Source: Streptomyces sp. HUAS MG91 (GTDB lineage: Bacteria; Actinomycetota; Actinomycetes; Streptomycetales; Streptomycetaceae). From it: a stretch of 64,000 bases of DNA. Under the pieces are notes generated by a model. It was not told where the DNA came from. It searched no databases and worked only from the letters and a program-made list of their open reading frames with translations. The stretch lies in NCBI RefSeq assembly GCF_040529335.1, contig NZ_CP159534.1, forward strand, positions 3,906,001-3,970,000. The letters are read 5' to 3'. Positions 42,298-50,527 of the stretch are shown here, piece after piece; position 1 is the stretch's first letter; each line of letters begins with the position of its first letter. A program made the position numbers and the translations under genes.

Positions 42298-43905
42298 TCA
42301 GTCGACCGTCACGACGACGGAGTGCCAGCCGGAGGCGCCGTCGGGGATGGTGTCGGTGCGCTTCTCGGTCTGGGTCTCGCCGGTGCGGTCGGTGGCCCGT
42401 ACGGTCAGCGTGTGGTTGCCCTTGGCGGCCTGCCAGGGATAGGACCACTGGCGCCAGGTGTCCCGGGTGTCCTCGGTGGCGAGCCGGGCCTCTTCCCACG
42501 GCCCGTCGTCGACCCGTACCTCGACCTTGTCGATGCCGCGGTGCTGCGCCCACGCCACCCCGGCGACCATGACCGTGCCGGACTTCGGGCGGCCGAAGGG
42601 CTTGGGGGTGTCGATGCGCGACTCGGTCTTGATCGGCGCCTCGCGCGCCCAGGACCGCTTGACCCAGTAGGAGTCGTAGGCGTCGAAGGTGGTCAGCTCG
42701 ATGTCCTGGATCCACTTGCAGGCCGATACGTAGCCGTAGAGACCGGGGACGACCATGCGCACGGGGAAGCCGTGCTCGAAGGGGAGCGGTTGGCCGTTCA
42801 TGCCGAGGGCGAGCATCGCGTCGCGGCCGTCCAGCACGTCCTCGACGGGGCTGCCGATGGTCATGCCGTCCACGGAACGGGCCACGAGCTGGTCGGCGGG
42901 ACCGCCCCGGGACGGCGGTTTCACTCCGCAGCGCTTCAGCAGGTCGGCCAGGCGGACGCCGATCCAGCGGGCGTTTCCGACGTACGGGCCGCCGACCTCG
43001 TTGGAGACGCAGGTCAGGGTGATGTCCCGTTCGATGAGCGGCATCTTGAGCAAGTCGGCGAAGGAGACGGTGAGTTCACGCTCGACGCCCTTGCCGTGGA
43101 TCCGCAGCCGCCAGGTGGTGGCGTCGACCTTCGGGACGACCAGGGCGGTGTCGACGCGGTAGAAGTCGCCGTTGGGCGTCATGAACGGGCTGATGTCCTT
43201 GATCCGCAGGGCGGCACCGCGCGGGACCGGGGCCGCGGCCGACGACGGCGCGGGAATCACCACGTTCCCGCGGGAGGCGACGGCGCCCTGTCCCTGTGAG
43301 CTGTTCAGCGCCCGGCCCGCGAGCCCGGCACCGGTGGAGGCCGCGGCCGCCGCCGTCGCGGCCAGGATGAACCCGCGCCGGTCCCAGCCGGTGTCCGGGC
43401 GGTCGGCCTCCGCGGCACCCGGCTCCTGCGGCCGATCCGTGTGCCCGAGCCGTCCGGTCAGCCAGTACAGCAGCCCGGCGCCGACGACGGCCCCGACCGC
43501 CGAGGGCAGGGCGTCGGCGGCGCTCGTCGAGTCCGGCCGGCCGGTGGCGGCCAGCGCCCCGACCACGCCGAACGCGAGCACGCCCAGCGAACCGGCCAGC
43601 CGCCACCGCGTGGCCAGCGCCCCCAGGACCAGCGCGAGCACGGTGAGTACGGCCAGGATGCCGAGTTGCAGGACGAGTTTGTCGTTGGTGCCGAAGTGCC
43701 GGATCGCCCAGTCCTTCACGGCCGGCGGAGTGCGGTCGATCGCCGCGCCGCCGACCGCGACGACCGGGCCGGACTCGGGGCGCACGGCTGCCGAGACCAG
43801 CTCCGCCACGGCGATCGCCGCGTATCCGGCGAGCAGGCCGCTCAGTGCGCCGAGCGACAGGCGTTTGATGCCGCGCAGCGGCTGGTGGGGTGCGTCGTGG
43901 TCCAT
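42298..43905 (-). CDS. Membrane-anchored sulfite-oxidase-like molybdopterin oxidoreductase
   Basis: 535 residues. Residues 1-160 hold four hydrophobic helices. A Tat-like segment DRRGFILAATAAAA at about 175 precedes the exported catalytic part. The SUOX-type molybdopterin domain (about 240-430) carries the Mo-ligating Cys in TLTCVSNEVGG; the C-terminal immunoglobulin-like dimer domain follows (VAGVAWAQHRGIDKVEV). It likely reduces or oxidises a sulfur or methionine-sulfoxide substrate outside the membrane; the electron partner is unknown. The ATG is about 5 nt after a -10 box, so the mRNA should be leaderless. Confidence 0.93.
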   Translation of the reverse strand: MDHDAPHQPLRGIKRLSLGALSGLLAGYAAIAVAELVSAAVRPESGPVVAVGGAAIDRTPPAVKDWAIRHFGTNDKLVLQLGILAVLTVLALVLGALATRWRLAGSLGVLAFGVVGALAATGRPDSTSAADALPSAVGAVVGAGLLYWLTGRLGHTDRPQEPGAAEADRPDTGWDRRGFILAATAAAAASTGAGLAGRALNSSQGQGAVASRGNVVIPAPSSAAAPVPRGAALRIKDISPFMTPNGDFYRVDTALVVPKVDATTWRLRIHGKGVERELTVSFADLLKMPLIERDITLTCVSNEVGGPYVGNARWIGVRLADLLKRCGVKPPSRGGPADQLVARSVDGMTIGSPVEDVLDGRDAMLALGMNGQPLPFEHGFPVRMVVPGLYGYVSACKWIQDIELTTFDAYDSYWVKRSWAREAPIKTESRIDTPKPFGRPKSGTVMVAGVAWAQHRGIDKVEVRVDDGPWEEARLATEDTRDTWRQWSYPWQAAKGNHTLTVRATDRTGETQTEKRTDTIPDGASGWHSVVVTVD

Positions 43906-43910
43906 GCCGT

Positions 43911-43940
43911 GAATCCGTCCTGCCGACCCGTTCGGATTGG
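43911..43940 (-). promoter_or_regulatory. ECF-type promoter of the molybdoenzyme gene
   Basis: Minus strand CCAATCC (43940-43934), 16 nt, CGGATTC (43917-43911). The ATG at 43905 starts only 5 nt beyond the -10 element, consistent with a leaderless transcript. Confidence 0.8.
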
Positions 43941-44115
43941 TCGTTCACGCCAACGAGGCATGGAACGCGCTGCTGAAGCAGTAGCAATCCGGTCCGTGGA
44001 TCAGCGGCGACGCCTCCGCCGGGGCGGCCCGATTCCGCTGATCGGACGCACGGCTGGTCCCACAGGAGGGGCGGCGGGGGCGGCGATCGACGCGTACGGA
44101 CTCCGTCCGTGCCGG

Positions 44116-44967
44116 TCAGCGCGGACGCGCGGCGGCGCCGTCCTCGCCCTCCGGACCCCGCATCGCGTCGGCCGCGGCCCGGGCCTGCTCGGCGCGGTGC
44201 TGATGTGCGGCGGCCTGCTGGACACCGTCCCGGCGTTCCTGCTTGCGGGCCAGGGCGTACTCGGCCTCCGCCAGCGCCTCGGCCACCATGGTGGCCTGCT
44301 TGCGAAGCCGGTCGGCCCGCGCTTGCAGGATCTGGAGCGATTCGGGCGCCCGTGCCGCCATCTGTGCGAGGACGGCACGGGTCTCCCGGTTGATCGCGTC
44401 CTGCTCCCGCAGATCCTGCCTCTCCGATCGGCGCAGTGCCGCCTCGCTGCGTTCCAGCCGTTCCTGGCTGGCGGCCAGCAGCTCCTGGGACCGGGCGATC
44501 TGTTCGTACGCCCGCTCCCGCAAGCTCGCGATCCCCTCTCCCCTTCGACGGCGCCGGGTGCCCTGCTGCCTCTCCCTTGCGGAACGCTGGTCCTGCCGGG
44601 CCTGCGCGACGGCTTCCCGCTCGTCGGCCGCGGCCTCACGCTTGTCAGCGGCCGCCTGCCTTCGGCCGACGACCGCCTCCCGCTCCACAGCGACGGCCTC
44701 CCGCTCGTCGACGACGGCCTCCCGCGCGTCGGTGGCGGCCTCGCGCTCCACGGTGACGGCCTCACGGGCGTCCGCGACCGCCTCCAGCCGGTCGGTGGCG
44801 ACCTCACGGGCATCCACGACGCGCTCCCGCTCGTCGGCGGTCCGGTCGCGTTCGTCGGCAGTGCGCCCGCGCACGTCCTCGGACTGTGCGCCGCCGCTCG
44901 AAGCGGACGATCCGTCCAAGGGGTCGGTGCCCATACCGGCAGTATGCCCGCCCGTGAGGTTCCCCAT
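44116..44967 (-). CDS. Heptad-repeat coiled-coil protein
   Basis: 283 residues, or 272 if the ATG at 44934 is used; neither start has a clear ribosome-binding site. From about residue 35 to 125 the chain is a run of 7-residue units of type A-D-E-R-E-A-V, then an Arg-rich break (GTRRRRRGEG), then a second long helix region to about 265. No signal peptide or membrane segment. Predicted long coiled coil with structural or scaffolding role; the regular heptads may have grown by DNA slippage. Family not recognised. Confidence 0.65.
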   Translation of the reverse strand: MGNLTGGHTAGMGTDPLDGSSASSGGAQSEDVRGRTADERDRTADERERVVDAREVATDRLEAVADAREAVTVEREAATDAREAVVDEREAVAVEREAVVGRRQAAADKREAAADEREAVAQARQDQRSARERQQGTRRRRRGEGIASLRERAYEQIARSQELLAASQERLERSEAALRRSERQDLREQDAINRETRAVLAQMAARAPESLQILQARADRLRKQATMVAEALAEAEYALARKQERRDGVQQAAAHQHRAEQARAAADAMRGPEGEDGAAARPR

Positions 44968-44974
44968 GGCGGGC

Positions 44975-45001
44975 GGTCCCGCCGGACAGTGCGGCGGGAC
45001 C
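44975..45001 (-). terminator. Terminator of the rpmB2-rpsN2 operon
   Basis: 10-bp perfect stem GGTCCCGCCG / CGGCGGGACC with a 7-nt loop, just past the rpsN2 stop and before the coiled-coil gene. Confidence 0.75.
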
Positions 45002-45015
45002 GACCAATTCCCCTG

Positions 45016-45321
45016 CTACCAGGACGACTTGGTGACCCCGGGCAGGAAACCCGCGTGCGCCTGCTCGCGCACCCGGACCCGGGACAGCCCGAACTTGCGC
45101 AGATGGCCGCGAGGACGGCCGTCCACGCTGTCGCGGTTGCGGACGCGGGTGGGGCTCGCGTCGCGGGGCTGGCGGCCCAGTTCGGCGAGGGCCGCGGTGC
45201 GTTCGGCGGGCGTCGAGGACGGACGGCGGACGGTCTCCTTCAACTCCGCCCGCCGGGCCGCGTACCGCGCGACGACGGCCTTGCGCCGCTCGTTCTTCGC
45301 GATCTTGCTCTGCTTGGCCAT
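45016..45321 (-). CDS. rpsN2: 30S ribosomal protein S14, zinc-independent paralogue
   Basis: 101 residues. [24 protein letters not shown] is the start of the long form of S14, and the CxxC pairs of the zinc-ribbon form are absent ([20 protein letters not shown]). Such C-minus copies are made under zinc starvation and replace the zinc-containing protein. One base overlap with rpmB2 (TGATG). Located beside a likely Zur operator. Confidence 0.94.
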   Translation of the reverse strand: MAKQSKIAKNERRKAVVARYAARRAELKETVRRPSSTPAERTAALAELGRQPRDASPTRVRNRDSVDGRPRGHLRKFGLSRVRVREQAHAGFLPGVTKSSW

Positions 45322-45557
45322 CAGACCCTTCCTCCCCGGGCGCGGATGCGCGCGACGGCCGCTTCCACGCCGATGACGTCGACGGTCCTGATGCCGCGGG
45401 CGCTCAACGTCAGGCGTACGTAACGCCCTTCGCCGGGCAGCCAGTAGCGCTTGCGCTGAATGTTCGGGTCGAAGCGGCGCGAGGTGCGGCGGTGGGAGTG
45501 GGAGATGGAGTTGCCGAACCGCGGTCGGGCGCCGGTCAGTTGGCAGTGGGCGGACAT
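45321..45557 (-). CDS. rpmB2: 50S ribosomal protein L28, zinc-independent paralogue
   Basis: 78 residues. [32 protein letters not shown] is typical L28. Only Cys5 remains of the zinc-ligand set, so this is the C-minus form. First gene of the small zinc-stress ribosomal operon, divergent from the COG0523 gene with the shared control region between. Confidence 0.94.
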   Translation of the reverse strand: MSAHCQLTGARPRFGNSISHSHRRTSRRFDPNIQRKRYWLPGEGRYVRLTLSARGIRTVDVIGVEAAVARIRARGGRV

Positions 45558-45590
45558 GAAGTGACCTGCCTCTCCTGGAACACGTACTTA

Positions 45591-45618
45591 TTGATAATGG
45601 AAACCATTCCCATATAGT
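45591..45618. promoter_or_regulatory. Promoter with overlapping Zur-like box
   Basis: On the plus strand TTGATA (45591-45596), 16 nt, TATAGT (45613-45618) is a near-consensus housekeeping promoter with the ATG of the COG0523 gene 7 nt beyond it (leaderless). Between the boxes AATGG-aaa-CCATT (45596-45608) and the wider TGGAAACCATTCCCA form a palindrome in line with Zur sites. A single zinc-dependent repressor bound here could silence both directions. Confidence 0.72.
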
Positions 45619-45624
45619 AGCCCC

Positions 45625-46773
45625 ATGATGCGCACCGAAGCACTGCCGGTCGTCCTCGTCGGTGGACTGCACGCCGACGCCCGCCGAACCGTCGTCAAGC
45701 GTCTGCTGACGGCGGTTCCCGGGAGCGTCGCGCTGCACCACGACCTCGCGACCGCCGGGGAGGGGACCGTGCGGCGGCGCGTCAGCGACGCCTCGGGGGT
45801 CCTGGCCACGGGCGACGCGCCCCTCGTCGCCGACTGCGCGTGCTGCGCCCTGCGCGAGGACCTCGTACCGGAGCTGGACCGGCTGGCCGGGGACGGCACG
45901 ACCCGGCTCGCCATCGTCGAGCTGTGGGACTCGGTCGAGCCGAAGGCCATGGCCGAGGTCGTCGTGGCGCACAGCGGTGACGAGCTGGTGCTCACCAACG
46001 TGATCACCGCGGTCTCCCCCGCCCTCGTACTGCCCTGCCTGGGCAACGGCGACGACCTGGCCGAGGCCGGACTGGCGGCCGCCGCGACGGACCGGCGCAC
46101 GGTCGCCGACACCTTCGCCCGGCAGGTGGAGTACGCGCCCGTGCTCGCCCTGGTCGACGACCCGGAGGCGGACGAGCAGGACCACGCGCTGCTCACCCAG
46201 CTCCACCCCACCGCCCGCCGGGTCGACGCGGCGTCGGGCGAACTCGCGGCGCTCGCCTTCGCCGGGTTCGACGTGGAGGCGGCCGCCTCGGCCCAGCATC
46301 CCGCCTGCGCGCGGCTGCCCCAGGAGGCGGACGAGGCGGGCGTGACGACGCTGGTCTGGCACCGGACGCGGCCGTTCCACCCCGAACGGCTCTACCGGGC
46401 GCTGGAGGACCTCTGCTGCGCCGCCGCGCGCAGCCGGGGACGGTTCTGGCTCGCGGACCGGCCCGACAGCCTGCTCGCCTGGGACTGCGCGGGCGGGGCG
46501 CTGTGCGTGGAGAGCGCGGGACCCTGGCTGGCCGCGCTGCCCGACGCGGGCTGGGAGGCGATGCCGCCGGTGCGGCGCGCGGCCGCCGCCCTCGACTGGC
46601 ATCCCGAGTACGGCGACCGCTGCCAGCACCTCGTCTTCACCTCGCCCGGCCTCGACCCCGACGGCATCGAGCGGCTCCTCGGCTCCTGCCTGCTCACCGA
46701 CGCCGAGTACGCGGCCGGGCCGGAGGAATGGCGCCGCCTCCCGGCGTCGTTCGCGCCGTTCCTGGACGCCTGA
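45625..46773 (+). CDS. COG0523/CobW-family protein with lost P-loop
   Basis: 382 residues. [12 protein letters not shown] is the C-x-C-C metal-binding motif of COG0523 zinc chaperones, and the C-terminal CobW_C domain is present ([30 protein letters not shown]). The Walker A region, which should read GxxGAGKT, is [13 protein letters not shown], lacking the Gly-Lys pair, so GTPase action is unlikely. Known relatives (ZigA, YciC) deliver zinc under starvation. It is divergent from the zinc-free ribosomal genes and probably Zur-controlled. Confidence 0.85.
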   Translation: MMRTEALPVVLVGGLHADARRTVVKRLLTAVPGSVALHHDLATAGEGTVRRRVSDASGVLATGDAPLVADCACCALREDLVPELDRLAGDGTTRLAIVELWDSVEPKAMAEVVVAHSGDELVLTNVITAVSPALVLPCLGNGDDLAEAGLAAAATDRRTVADTFARQVEYAPVLALVDDPEADEQDHALLTQLHPTARRVDAASGELAALAFAGFDVEAAASAQHPACARLPQEADEAGVTTLVWHRTRPFHPERLYRALEDLCCAAARSRGRFWLADRPDSLLAWDCAGGALCVESAGPWLAALPDAGWEAMPPVRRAAAALDWHPEYGDRCQHLVFTSPGLDPDGIERLLGSCLLTDAEYAAGPEEWRRLPASFAPFLDA

Positions 46774-46783
46774 CGGGCGGCGC

Positions 46784-49534
46784 TCAGTCGGTCAGGCCGA
46801 GCCCCGCCAGCTGGGCCCTGCTGCTGACGTTCAGCTTCGGGAAGGCCCGGTAGAGGTGGTAGCTGACGGTCTTGGGGCTCAGGAAGAGCTGCGCGGCTAT
46901 CTCGCGGTTGGTCATGCCCGTGGCCGCCAGGCGGACGATCTGGAGTTCCTGGGGCGAGAGGCGGGCGAGGGTGTCCGTGGCGCGGTCCGGGAGGGGAGCC
47001 GTCGCGCCGGCCGCGCGCAGTTCGGCGCGGGCGCGGTCCGCCCAGGGGACCGCGCCCAGGCGTTCGAAGGTGTCCAGCGCGGCGGCCAGTTGGAGGCGGG
47101 CTTCCGTCTTGTGGCGTTCCCTGCGCAGGCGTTCTCCGAAGAGGAGGCGCGTTCTGGCCGCCTCCCAGGGGCGGCCGCTCTCGGCGTGGCGGCGGACGGC
47201 CCTGCTGAACAGGGCGTGGGCGGTGGCCCAGTCGGGCTCCACGAGGGCGCGGCAGCGGTGCAGTACCGCGTCGGCCCAGGCGAGACCGGAGGCGTCGGCC
47301 CACTCCGTGAACGCGGCGAGGGGCTCGTCGGCGGGCCGGGCGAGCCGGGCGGCGGCCTCGACCCGGTCCGGGGCGAAGTACACGCTCTGGATCTGGCGGC
47401 GGACCGGGCCCGCCTGTGCCGCGTCCAGGCGGTCCAGTGCCTCCGCGAAGCGGCCCTGCCCCAGGTCCGCGAGGGCCAGCGCCCACTCGGCCCAGGCCAG
47501 GCTGTTGGCGATGCCCGTGGCGTCGAAGTGGTCGTGGCAGCGGGCGGCGAGCTCGGCCGAGCCGGCCTGGTCGCCGCGGACGGCCAGAATCCAGGCGAGC
47601 ATCCCCTGGAGATAACCGGCCCGGTGGGGCTGGCCGGTGTCGGCGGCGGCCCGCAGACCCTCGACGGCCGTCGCCTCCGCGTCACGGAACCGGCCGAGGT
47701 ACAGCTCGGACGCGGCCAGCGTCAGATGGGCGAGCGGCAGCCAGCCGAGGTCGCCCCGGGCCCGGCAGTCGGCGGCGACGGCGGCGGAGATCTCCCGCCC
47801 CGCGTCGAAGTCGCCGACCAGCCCCGCGACGAAGGCGGCGTTGACGCGCAGGGCCGGGGCCCCGGAGCGGTTGCGGCGGCCGTCGGCCACCAGGGTGCGC
47901 AGCGCGGGCAGGGCGAGCGCGGGCCCGGCCTCCAGGAACACGGCCGCCCCGGTCACCGCGGCCACGGCCGGGCCGAGGCCGTCCTCGGGGCGCGGCCGCA
48001 GCGTCGCGAGGCGGTCGGCGGCGGCGCGCAGGCGGGCGGTGTCGCCGAGCTGCCAGGCGTTGCGCGCGGCGTCCACGAGCATCATGCCCGCCGCCACCCG
48101 CGCCTCGCCGGGGCTCTCGCCCGCGGTGCCCGCCATGGTGTCCGCGGCGCCGAGCAGCAGGTCGTGGGCGGTGCCGGGGTCCCCGTCCGCGAAGGCCGTA
48201 CGGGCGCGCAGGGCCTGGAGGCGGGCCCGGGTGCGCGGGTCGGCCGTGTCGCGTCCGGCGGCCTCGGCAAGGGACTTGGCGCGGGGTGTCAGTCCCGCGT
48301 CGGCCGCGGCCTGGGCCGCCGCGGCGAGCCGGCGCGCACGCAGGGCCGGGTCACCGGTCAGCGCGGCGGAGCGTTCCAGGGCGGCCGCGGTGCCCGCGTG
48401 GCCGTGGCGCGCCAGGGCCCGGTCGGCGGCCCGCTCCAGGGCGGCGGCCACCTCCTCGTCGGGGCCGGTCGCGGCGGCGGCCAGGTGCCAGGCCCGCCGG
48501 TCCGGCTGCTCCCGCAGCACGTCGGCGAGTGCGCGGTGGGCGGCCGGCCGGGCCTCGTAGGAGTCGGCGCGGAAGACGGCGCCGCGCATCAGCGGGTGGA
48601 CGAACCGCACCCGCCCGGCGTCGACCCGGACCAGACCGGCCCGCTCGGCCTCGCCCAACGCGCCCGGTCCGGCACCCAGTCGAGCGGCGGCGCGCAGGAT
48701 CGCGTCGAGGTCGCCGTCGTCCTCGGCGGCCGCGACCAGCAGGGCCGTACGGGCCCCGGCGGACAGCTCCGCGATCCGGGCGCCGTACGCCTGCTGGATG
48801 CGGTGCGGCAGCGCCAGCGGCTCGGGGCCGTGGGCGTCGCCGTCGGTGCGGGCCAGTTCCAGCAGGGCGAGGGGGTTGCCCGCGCTCTCCTCCATGATCC
48901 GGCGGCGCAGCGGCGGGCCGAGCCGCGGTGAGCGGTCCGCGAGGAGCCGGGCACTGCTGTCGGGGTCGAGGCCGGTCAGCCGCAGTTCGGGCAGGCCGGA
49001 CGGGTCGAAGCCGGTGCGGGCGCCGAGGACCAGGGCGATCCCCTCGGCCTGGAGACGGCGGGCGGCGAACAGCAGCGCGCGGGCGGAGGCGTGGTCGAGC
49101 CAGTGCGCGTCGTCGACCAGGCAGAGCAGGGGCGCGTCGGCGGCGAGTTCCGACAGCAGGGACAGCACGGCCAGGCCGACCATGAGCTGGTCGTCGCTGC
49201 TGCCGGGGCCGGTGCCGAACGCCGCCCTCAGGGCGGCCGCCTGCGGGGCGGGCAGGGAGTCGACGCGGTCGAGCACGGGGTGCAGCAGCAGGTGGAGCGA
49301 GGCGAACGGGATCTCGGCCTCGGTCTCGATGCCGGTGGTCGTGACGACGGCCGTGCCGTGGGTGCCGCGCGCCCGGTCCCTGGCGTACTCCAGGAGCGCG
49401 GTCTTGCCGATGCCGGGCTCGCCCCGGACGACGAGGACCCCGCTGCGGCCGGCGGCCGCGGCCTCGAGCAGCGCGTCGAGCGCCGCCTGTTCCACCGCGC
49501 GCCCGTGCAGCGTCGTACGTTCCTCAACTGCCAT
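46784..49534 (-). CDS. Large LuxR-family regulator with AAA/NACHT-like ATPase (LAL type)
   Basis: 916 residues from ATG 49534. [18 protein letters not shown] begins the ATPase; Walker A is GEPGIGKT near 38-45 and Walker B is [13 protein letters not shown] long TPR-like helical middle follows (about 400-830), and the C-terminal LuxR helix-turn-helix [35 protein letters not shown] ends it. LAL regulators sense ATP and a small ligand and often control antibiotic or sugar genes. The target may be the ABC exporter beginning 244 bp away in the opposite direction; that is inference. Confidence 0.92.
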   Translation of the reverse strand: MAVEERTTLHGRAVEQAALDALLEAAAAGRSGVLVVRGEPGIGKTALLEYARDRARGTHGTAVVTTTGIETEAEIPFASLHLLLHPVLDRVDSLPAPQAAALRAAFGTGPGSSDDQLMVGLAVLSLLSELAADAPLLCLVDDAHWLDHASARALLFAARRLQAEGIALVLGARTGFDPSGLPELRLTGLDPDSSARLLADRSPRLGPPLRRRIMEESAGNPLALLELARTDGDAHGPEPLALPHRIQQAYGARIAELSAGARTALLVAAAEDDGDLDAILRAAARLGAGPGALGEAERAGLVRVDAGRVRFVHPLMRGAVFRADSYEARPAAHRALADVLREQPDRRAWHLAAAATGPDEEVAAALERAADRALARHGHAGTAAALERSAALTGDPALRARRLAAAAQAAADAGLTPRAKSLAEAAGRDTADPRTRARLQALRARTAFADGDPGTAHDLLLGAADTMAGTAGESPGEARVAAGMMLVDAARNAWQLGDTARLRAAADRLATLRPRPEDGLGPAVAAVTGAAVFLEAGPALALPALRTLVADGRRNRSGAPALRVNAAFVAGLVGDFDAGREISAAVAADCRARGDLGWLPLAHLTLAASELYLGRFRDAEATAVEGLRAAADTGQPHRAGYLQGMLAWILAVRGDQAGSAELAARCHDHFDATGIANSLAWAEWALALADLGQGRFAEALDRLDAAQAGPVRRQIQSVYFAPDRVEAAARLARPADEPLAAFTEWADASGLAWADAVLHRCRALVEPDWATAHALFSRAVRRHAESGRPWEAARTRLLFGERLRRERHKTEARLQLAAALDTFERLGAVPWADRARAELRAAGATAPLPDRATDTLARLSPQELQIVRLAATGMTNREIAAQLFLSPKTVSYHLYRAFPKLNVSSRAQLAGLGLTD

Positions 49535-49589
49535 GCGCCCGACCCCCGTTGCCCCCGGCCGGCCCCCGCCGCCCGGGGCGATCCTAGGG

Positions 49590-49662
49590 CCTGTCCGGCG
49601 GATCAGGTCGCGTTCGGGTGGCCCGCGCTGTTCCGCGCCCGCGACAAGATCCGCCGGACAGG
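49590..49662. repeat. Interrupted inverted repeat, Streptomyces-type
   Basis: Perfect 15-bp arms CCTGTCCGGCGGATC (49590-49604) and GATCCGCCGGACAGG (49648-49662), extendable to 19 with one mismatch, separated by 43 nt. It lies between the divergent LuxR and ABC-transporter genes. The CTGTCCGGCGGATC palindrome is familiar from other Streptomyces intergenic regions. Confidence 0.85.
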
Positions 49663-49777
49663 TCCTGGTCATCTGTCCGGTACCGGGCGGGCTGTCCGCG
49701 CTCGTAGCGTCCCGAGTGCGGCACCCCGGGAGGGAACAGCCCTCCCGGCGGGACGACCAGGACGGACGTGCATCACG

Positions 49778-50527
49778 GTGAGACCCCTCGACAGCCTGGA
49801 CACCTCGGTGGTGTTGGAGTCCGTGAGCCGGAGCTATCCGAACGGCGACGGCGCGGTCGCCGCGCTCGACGAGGTGACGGCCCGGTTCGGCCACGGCACC
49901 TTCACCGCGGTGATGGGCCCGTCGGGTTCGGGCAAGTCGACGCTGTTGCAGTGCGCCGCCGGACTCGAACGGCCCACCTCGGGGCGGGTCGTCGTGGCCG
50001 GGCAGGACCTGGCGCGGCTGAGCGACCGGAAGCTGACCGAGCTGCGGCGGGACCGGATCGGTTTCGTCTTCCAGGCGTTCAACCTGATGCCGTCGCTGAC
50101 GGCCGAGCAGAACGTCGCGCTGCCGCTGCGGCTGGCCGGGCGGCGGCCGGACCGCGCCGCGGTCCGGCGGGCGCTGGCCGCGGTGGGGCTCGCCGACCGG
50201 GCGGGACACCGGCCGGCCCAGCTCTCCGGCGGCCAGCAGCAGCGCGTCGCCGTCGCGCGGGCGCTGGTGACCCGGCCGGCCGTGCTGTTCGCGGACGAGC
50301 CGACCGGCGCGCTGGACGCGAGCACCGGCCGCGAGGTGCTGCGGCTGCTGCGGACCGTGGTCGACCGGCATGCGCAGACCCTGGTGATGGTCACCCATGA
50401 TCCGGCGGCGGCGGCCTGCGCCGACCGGGTCCTCTTCCTCGCCGACGGGCGGGTCCGCGACGAACTCACCGACCCGGACCCCGACTCCGTCGTCGCGCGG
50501 ATGCTGCTCCTGGAGGCGTCGTGCTGA
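49778..50527 (+). CDS. ABC transporter ATP-binding protein (MacB/LolD type)
   Basis: 249 residues from GTG 49778. Walker A GPSGSGKST, Q-loop VFQAFNLMPSLT, signature LSGGQQQRVA, Walker B VLFADEPTGALD and H-loop MVTHD are all present. It pairs with the FtsX-like permease that overlaps its end by 7 bp. LolD/MacB-type ATPases drive efflux of lipids, peptides or macrolides without moving substrate through a pore. Possibly regulated by the adjacent LAL protein. Confidence 0.93.
   Translation: MRPLDSLDTSVVLESVSRSYPNGDGAVAALDEVTARFGHGTFTAVMGPSGSGKSTLLQCAAGLERPTSGRVVVAGQDLARLSDRKLTELRRDRIGFVFQAFNLMPSLTAEQNVALPLRLAGRRPDRAAVRRALAAVGLADRAGHRPAQLSGGQQQRVAVARALVTRPAVLFADEPTGALDASTGREVLRLLRTVVDRHAQTLVMVTHDPAAAACADRVLFLADGRVRDELTDPDPDSVVARMLLLEASC

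Noticed and set aside
49535..50398. N-terminal extension of the LuxR regulator to 1204 residues
   Set aside because: It lies antisense to the ABC ATPase gene and has no domain; ATG 49534 begins just before the ATPase domain.
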